Assembly (NCBI RefSeq): GCF_051486985.1
Contig: NZ_JAHVDV010000018.1
Coordinates: forward strand, 37,432 to 101,431
Length of the DNA stretch: 64,000 nucleotides
Reading direction: 5' to 3'
From: CBFFRJ01 sp051486985
GTDB lineage: Bacteria > Pseudomonadota > Gammaproteobacteria > Enterobacterales > Enterobacteriaceae
Made by a program: the position numbers and the translations under genes. The notes beneath the pieces are model-generated. The model made no database searches and was not told where the DNA came from. It worked only from the letters and a program-made list of their open reading frames with translations. Shown piece after piece: positions 60,139 through 64,000 of this stretch; the first letter of the stretch is position 1, and the number at the start of each line of letters is the position of its first letter.

Positions 60139-60426
60139 ATGTTGCACACTCTGGCTCATTCGCCCTGGCAATGTGATATGACGACATTGCTGCGCACCCT
60201 GCGAGAAGGGGATGATCTCTTATTGCTCTCTGACGGCGTGATCGCAGCACTGGAAGGAGGGCGCTACCTTGAGTTACTGCGTAATGCCCCCATAACGGTG
60301 CATGTACTTGGTGAAGATGTTGACGCGCGCGGCCTGTCTGGTCAAATTTCGAGCAGCGCCGTCAGGGTTAGCTATACTGACTTCGTTGGTTTGACGCTAA
60401 AACATGAGACCCAGATGCGTTGGTGA
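60139..60426 (+). CDS. tusB: Sulfur relay protein TusB
   Basis: Third subunit of TusBCD; 95 residues, beginning MLHTLAHSPWQCDM. Ends 22 bases before the -35 element of the rpsL promoter. Confidence 0.95.
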   Translation: MLHTLAHSPWQCDMTTLLRTLREGDDLLLLSDGVIAALEGGRYLELLRNAPITVHVLGEDVDARGLSGQISSSAVRVSYTDFVGLTLKHETQMRW

Positions 60427-60447
60427 CCCGGGATCGCTGTATATTTC

Positions 60448-60476
60448 TTGACACCTTTTGAGCACAGCCATAAAAT
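60448..60476 (+). promoter_or_regulatory. Promoter of the str operon (rpsL)
   Basis: A perfect -35 TTGACA (60448-60453) and -10 TAAAAT (60471-60476) with 17-base spacing lie about 75 bases upstream of rpsL. This fits the strong growth-rate-controlled promoter of rpsL-rpsG-fusA-tufA. Confidence 0.88.
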
Positions 60477-60550
60477 TCTGCGTCCTCATATTATATGAGG
60501 TCGTTTTATTACGTGTTTACGAAGCAAAAGCTAAAACCAGGAGCTATTTA

Positions 60551-60925
60551 ATGGCAACAGTTAACCAGCTGGTACGCAAACCACGTGCACGCAAAGTTGC
60601 GAAAAGCAACGTGCCTGCGCTGGAAGCATGCCCGCAAAAACGTGGCGTATGTACTCGTGTATATACTACCACTCCTAAAAAACCGAACTCCGCACTGCGT
60701 AAAGTATGTCGTGTTCGTTTGACCAACGGTTTTGAAGTGACTTCCTACATCGGTGGTGAAGGTCACAACCTGCAGGAGCACTCCGTGATCCTGATCCGTG
60801 GCGGTCGTGTAAAAGACCTCCCGGGTGTTCGTTACCACACCGTTCGTGGTGCGCTTGACTGCTCCGGTGTTAAAGACCGTAAGCAATCACGCTCCAAGTA
60901 TGGCGTGAAACGTCCTAAGGCTTAA
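60551..60925 (+). CDS. rpsL: 30S ribosomal protein S12
   Basis: Controls decoding accuracy at the A site. The 124-residue protein is the E. coli type. The two lysines where streptomycin-resistance changes occur are wild type: Lys43 (TPKKPNS, Met counted as 1) and Lys88 (GGRVKDLPG). The ATG at 60551 follows CAGGAGC; the open frame from 60458 is the leader and is rejected. First gene of the str operon. Confidence 0.99.
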   Translation: MATVNQLVRKPRARKVAKSNVPALEACPQKRGVCTRVYTTTPKKPNSALRKVCRVRLTNGFEVTSYIGGEGHNLQEHSVILIRGGRVKDLPGVRYHTVRGALDCSGVKDRKQSRSKYGVKRPKA

Positions 60926-61020
60926 TGGTTCTCCGTTAAGTAAGGCCAAACGTTTTATATTAATGTCAAACTAAACTCTTTGAGTTTTGGACAATCCTGA
61001 ATTAACAACGGAGTATTTCC
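60926..61020 (+). promoter_or_regulatory. rpsL-rpsG intercistronic region, S7 translational feedback site
   Basis: This 95-base spacer closely matches the E. coli region bound by S7 to repress its own operon (GTTCTCCGTTAAGTAAGGCC, then TTTTGGACAATCCTGAATTA and AACGGAGTATTTCC). It includes the ACTCTTTGAGT stem and the rpsG ribosome binding site. The role is taken from E. coli. Confidence 0.78.
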
Positions 61021-61491
61021 ATGCCACGTCGTCGCGTCATTGGTCAGCGTAAAATTCTGCCGGATCCTAAGTTCGGATCAGAACTGCTGGCTAAATTTGT
61101 AAATATCCTGATGGTAGATGGTAAAAAATCTACTGCAGAAGCAATCGTATACAGCGCGCTGGAGACCCTGGCTCAGCGTTCTGGAAAAAATGAACTGGAA
61201 GCGTTCGAAGTTGCTCTCGACAACGTTCGCCCGACTGTAGAAGTTAAATCCCGCCGTGTAGGTGGTTCTACTTATCAGGTTCCAGTTGAAGTTCGTCCGG
61301 TTCGTCGTAATGCCCTGGCAATGCGTTGGATCGTTGAAGCTGCTCGTAAACGCGGTGATAAATCCATGGCTCTGCGCCTGGCGAACGAACTTTCTGACGC
61401 TGCAGATAACAAAGGTACTGCAGTTAAGAAACGTGAAGACGTTCACCGTATGGCAGAAGCCAACAAGGCGTTCGCACACTACCGTTGGTAA
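61021..61491 (+). CDS. rpsG: 30S ribosomal protein S7
   Basis: Assembly-initiating protein of the 30S head and autogenous repressor of the str operon. The 156-residue form ends AFAHYRW, without the extension found in E. coli K-12. Standard start MPRRRVIGQRKILPDP. Confidence 0.98.
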   Translation: MPRRRVIGQRKILPDPKFGSELLAKFVNILMVDGKKSTAEAIVYSALETLAQRSGKNELEAFEVALDNVRPTVEVKSRRVGGSTYQVPVEVRPVRRNALAMRWIVEAARKRGDKSMALRLANELSDAADNKGTAVKKREDVHRMAEANKAFAHYRW

Positions 61492-61516
61492 TCCCTTCGG
61501 AGTCATAGTCACCAGG

Positions 61517-61540
61517 CGGGCGCTTCAGATGAGGCGCCCG
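61517..61540 (+). other. Hairpin between rpsG and fusA
   Basis: CGGGCGC and GCGCCCG form a seven-base-pair stem with a ten-base loop, about 25 bases after rpsG. No U run follows, so it is more likely an RNA processing or stabilising structure than a terminator. Confidence 0.6.
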
Positions 61541-61587
61541 TTCTGGGTAACTTAACTGAACGCCTAATGCAATAAACGAGGAATAAA

Positions 61588-63702
61588 ATGGCTCGTACAA
61601 CACCTATCGCACGCTACCGTAACATCGGTATCAGTGCGCACATCGACGCCGGTAAAACCACGACTACCGAACGTATTCTGTTCTACACCGGTGTTAACCA
61701 CAAAATCGGTGAAGTTCACGACGGCGCCGCTACCATGGACTGGATGGAACAGGAGCAGGAACGTGGTATTACCATCACTTCCGCTGCGACTACTGCCTTC
61801 TGGTCTGGTATGGCCAAACAGTATGAACCGCATCGCGTAAACATCATCGACACCCCAGGGCACGTTGACTTCACCATCGAAGTTGAACGTTCCATGCGTG
61901 TTCTTGACGGCGCGGTAATGGTTTACTGCGCAGTTGGTGGTGTTCAGCCGCAGTCTGAGACCGTATGGCGTCAGGCAAACAAATATAAAGTTCCACGTAT
62001 CGCGTTCGTTAACAAAATGGACCGTATGGGTGCGAACTTCCTGAAAGTTGTTGGTCAGATCAAATCCCGTCTGGGCGCGAACCCTGTTCCGCTGCAGCTG
62101 GCAATTGGTGCTGAAGAAGGTTTCACCGGTGTTATCGACCTGGTGAAAATGAAAGCCATCAACTGGAACGAAGCCGATCAGGGCGTTACCTTCGAATACG
62201 AAGATATCCCGGCTGACATGCAGGACCTGGCTGACGAATGGCACCAGAACCTGATCGAGTCCGCTGCTGAAGCCTCTGAAGAGCTGATGGAAAAATACCT
62301 GGGCGGCGAAGAGCTGACCGAGGAAGAAATCAAGAAAGCGCTGCGTCAGCGCGTTCTGAACAACGAAATCATTCTGGTTACCTGTGGTTCTGCGTTTAAA
62401 AACAAAGGCGTACAGGCAATGCTGGATGCGGTAATTGATTACCTGCCAGCACCGACCGACGTACCGGCAATCAACGGTATGCTGGATGATGGTAAAGATA
62501 CTCCGGCTGAGCGTCATGCCAGCGATGATGAACCTTTCTCTGCACTGGCGTTCAAAATCGCAACTGACCCGTTCGTGGGTAACCTGACCTTCTTCCGCGT
62601 TTACTCCGGTGTGGTTAACTCTGGTGATACCGTACTGAACTCCGTGAAAGCTGCACGTGAGCGTTTCGGTCGTATCGTTCAGATGCACGCTAACAAACGT
62701 GAAGAGATCAAAGAAGTTCGTGCGGGCGACATCGCTGCTGCAATCGGTCTGAAAGACGTGACTACTGGTGACACCCTGTGTAACCCGGATCACCCGATCA
62801 TTCTGGAGCGTATGGAATTCCCTGAGCCGGTAATCTCCATCGCAGTAGAACCGAAAACCAAAGCTGACCAGGAAAAAATGGGTCTGGCTCTGGGCCGTCT
62901 GGCGAAAGAAGACCCGTCATTCCGCGTATGGACTGATGAAGAATCTAACCAGACTATCATCGCTGGTATGGGTGAACTTCACCTGGATATCATCGTTGAC
63001 CGTATGAAACGTGAATTCAACGTCGAAGCTAACGTAGGTAAACCGCAGGTTGCTTACCGTGAAGCGATTCGTCAGAAAGTTACCGATGTTGAAGGTAAAC
63101 ACGCTAAGCAGTCTGGTGGTCGTGGTCAGTATGGTCACGTTGTGATCGACATGTACCCGCTGGAGCCGGGCTCAAATCCGAAAGGTTACGAGTTCGTCAA
63201 CGACATCAAAGGTGGTGTAATTCCTGGCGAATACATCCCTGCCGTTGATAAAGGTATCCAGGAGCAGCTGAAGTCTGGTCCGCTGGCTGGTTATCCGGTT
63301 GTAGACATGGGTATTCGTCTGCACTTCGGTTCTTACCATGACGTTGACTCCTCTGAACTGGCGTTTAAACTGGCCGCTTCTATCGCCTTTAAAGAAGGCT
63401 TTAAGAAAGCGAAACCAGTTCTGCTTGAGCCGATCATGAAGGTTGAAGTAGAGACTCCGGAAGAGAACACCGGTGACGTGATTGGTGACTTGAGCCGTCG
63501 TCGCGGTATGCTGCGCGGTCAGGAATCCGAAGTAACTGGCGTTAAGATCCACGCTGAAGTTCCGCTGTCTGAAATGTTCGGATATGCAACTCAGCTGCGT
63601 TCTCTGACCAAAGGTCGTGCATCCTATACTATGGAATTCCTGAAGTATGATGATGCGCCGAACAACGTTGCTCAGGCCGTAATCGAAGCCCGTGGTAAAT
63701 AA
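61588..63702 (+). CDS. fusA: Elongation factor G
   Basis: GTPase that drives ribosomal translocation and, with RRF, recycling. The 704 residues show the G motifs AHIDAGKTTT (G1), DTPGHVDF (G3) and NKMDR (G4) in the N-terminal domain. E. coli length and start. Third gene of the str operon. Confidence 0.99.
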   Translation: MARTTPIARYRNIGISAHIDAGKTTTTERILFYTGVNHKIGEVHDGAATMDWMEQEQERGITITSAATTAFWSGMAKQYEPHRVNIIDTPGHVDFTIEVERSMRVLDGAVMVYCAVGGVQPQSETVWRQANKYKVPRIAFVNKMDRMGANFLKVVGQIKSRLGANPVPLQLAIGAEEGFTGVIDLVKMKAINWNEADQGVTFEYEDIPADMQDLADEWHQNLIESAAEASEELMEKYLGGEELTEEEIKKALRQRVLNNEIILVTCGSAFKNKGVQAMLDAVIDYLPAPTDVPAINGMLDDGKDTPAERHASDDEPFSALAFKIATDPFVGNLTFFRVYSGVVNSGDTVLNSVKAARERFGRIVQMHANKREEIKEVRAGDIAAAIGLKDVTTGDTLCNPDHPIILERMEFPEPVISIAVEPKTKADQEKMGLALGRLAKEDPSFRVWTDEESNQTIIAGMGELHLDIIVDRMKREFNVEANVGKPQVAYREAIRQKVTDVEGKHAKQSGGRGQYGHVVIDMYPLEPGSNPKGYEFVNDIKGGVIPGEYIPAVDKGIQEQLKSGPLAGYPVVDMGIRLHFGSYHDVDSSELAFKLAASIAFKEGFKKAKPVLLEPIMKVEVETPEENTGDVIGDLSRRRGMLRGQESEVTGVKIHAEVPLSEMFGYATQLRSLTKGRASYTMEFLKYDDAPNNVAQAVIEARGK

Positions 63703-63728
63703 GCCGCAGGGTTAAAACCAAAAGTCCC

Positions 63729-63751
63729 GTGTCCCCTCAGAGAGGGGGCAC
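63729..63751 (+). other. Hairpin in the fusA-tufA spacer
   Basis: GTGTCCCCTC-AGA-GAGGGGGCAC forms a ten-base-pair stem (one G-U) between fusA and tufA. E. coli has a hairpin with a different sequence at the same place. There is no U run; it is followed by the tufA ribosome binding site AGTAAGGAAT. Confidence 0.7.
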
Positions 63752-63770
63752 TATAGTAAGGAATATAGCC

Positions 63771-64000
63771 GTGTCTAAAGAAAAATTTGAACGTACAAAA
63801 CCGCACGTCAACGTCGGTACTATCGGCCACGTTGACCATGGTAAAACTACCCTGACTGCTGCAATCACTACCGTTCTGTCCAAAACCTACGGTGGCCAGG
63901 CTCGTGCATTCGATCAGATCGATAACGCGCCGGAAGAAAAAGCACGTGGTATCACCATCAACACCTCTCACGTTGAATACGATACCGAAATCCGTCACTA
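63771..64000 (+). CDS. tufA: Elongation factor Tu, N-terminal part
   Basis: Carries aminoacyl-tRNA to the ribosome. The first 76 residues are present and the gene runs off the right edge. It starts with GTG, as in E. coli tufA, giving (M)SKEKFERTKPHVNVG; the G1 motif GHVDHGKTTL and RGITIN switch I are intact. The segment EYDTEIRHY differs from the EYDTPTRHY that I remember for most gammaproteobacteria. Confidence 0.98.
   Translation, partial: MSKEKFERTKPHVNVGTIGHVDHGKTTLTAAITTVLSKTYGGQARAFDQIDNAPEEKARGITINTSHVEYDTEIRH

Noticed and set aside
60551..60925. Streptomycin-resistance change in rpsL
   Set aside because: Both key lysines (Lys43 and Lys88, Met counted) are wild type.
61564..62793. 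A 409-codon open frame antisense to fusA
   Set aside because: It mirrors the highly biased codon use of fusA, has no plausible ribosome binding site or family resemblance, and lies wholly within a certain gene.
1..64000. CRISPR arrays, insertion sequences, prophage genes, tRNA or rRNA genes
   Set aside because: No regularly spaced repeats, transposase or integrase genes, phage structural genes or tRNA-like cloverleafs were noticed; all long stretches are accounted for by recognised chromosomal genes.

Overview
The window is a chromosomal segment of a member of the Enterobacteriaceae, most like Enterobacter and its close relatives (Leclercia, Lelliottia, Klebsiella). Nearly every protein can be matched by memory to the Escherichia coli genes that run from pckA to tufA, in the same order, with accessory blocks inserted between them. 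The species cannot be fixed from the sequence alone. I saw no tRNA, rRNA, insertion sequence, prophage or CRISPR array.

Layout, left to right. 1-6041: the start of pckA, the Hsp33/Hsp15/nucleotidase operon (hslO, hslR, yrfG), igaA and nudE. 6069-12094: mrcA (PBP1A) divergent from the hofMNOPQ set (DNA-uptake or type IV pilus-like, with the secretin HofQ). 12387-18851: the aroK-aroB-damX-dam-rpe-gph-trpS superoperon. 18912-23795: the fructoselysine cluster frlR/frlABCD. 24034-29215: nirBDC-cysG, nitrite reduction plus siroheme synthesis, behind a textbook FNR plus NarL/NarP promoter. 29458-37721: a cytosine deaminase gene (codA) where E. coli has tsgA, then ppiA, the yhfG-fic toxin-antitoxin pair, pabA, argD with tandem ARG boxes, yhfK, crp and yhfA. 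38067-40213: prkB, yheU, yheT.

40305-51793 is the main accessory region relative to E. coli K-12. It holds (a) an NrtR-type regulator divergent from a two-gene operon of a short, diverged PRPP-synthetase homologue and a nicotinamide phosphoribosyltransferase homologue (nadV), with two operator-like repeats between them, and (b) the complete biotin-independent malonate decarboxylase operon mdcABCDEFGH with its LysR regulator mdcR. From 51811 the core order resumes: yheS, kefG-kefB, yheV, slyD, slyX, fkpA, yheO, tusDCB, and the str operon rpsL-rpsG-fusA-tufA, the last cut by the window end.

The most interesting item is the NAD block. The regulator family responds to ADP-ribose, and the enzyme pair has the same family make-up as the phage two-enzyme NAD-reconstitution pathway (ADP-ribose pyrophosphate synthetase plus nicotinamide ADPR transferase). 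Whether the substrate here is ribose 5-phosphate or ADP-ribose cannot be settled by reading the sequence. Other items worth a look are the Fic protein with a non-consensus catalytic motif, the orphan codA with a well-initiated 30-codon frame behind it, tandem repeats upstream of frlA, and a hairpin-rich spacer between yhfA and prkB.
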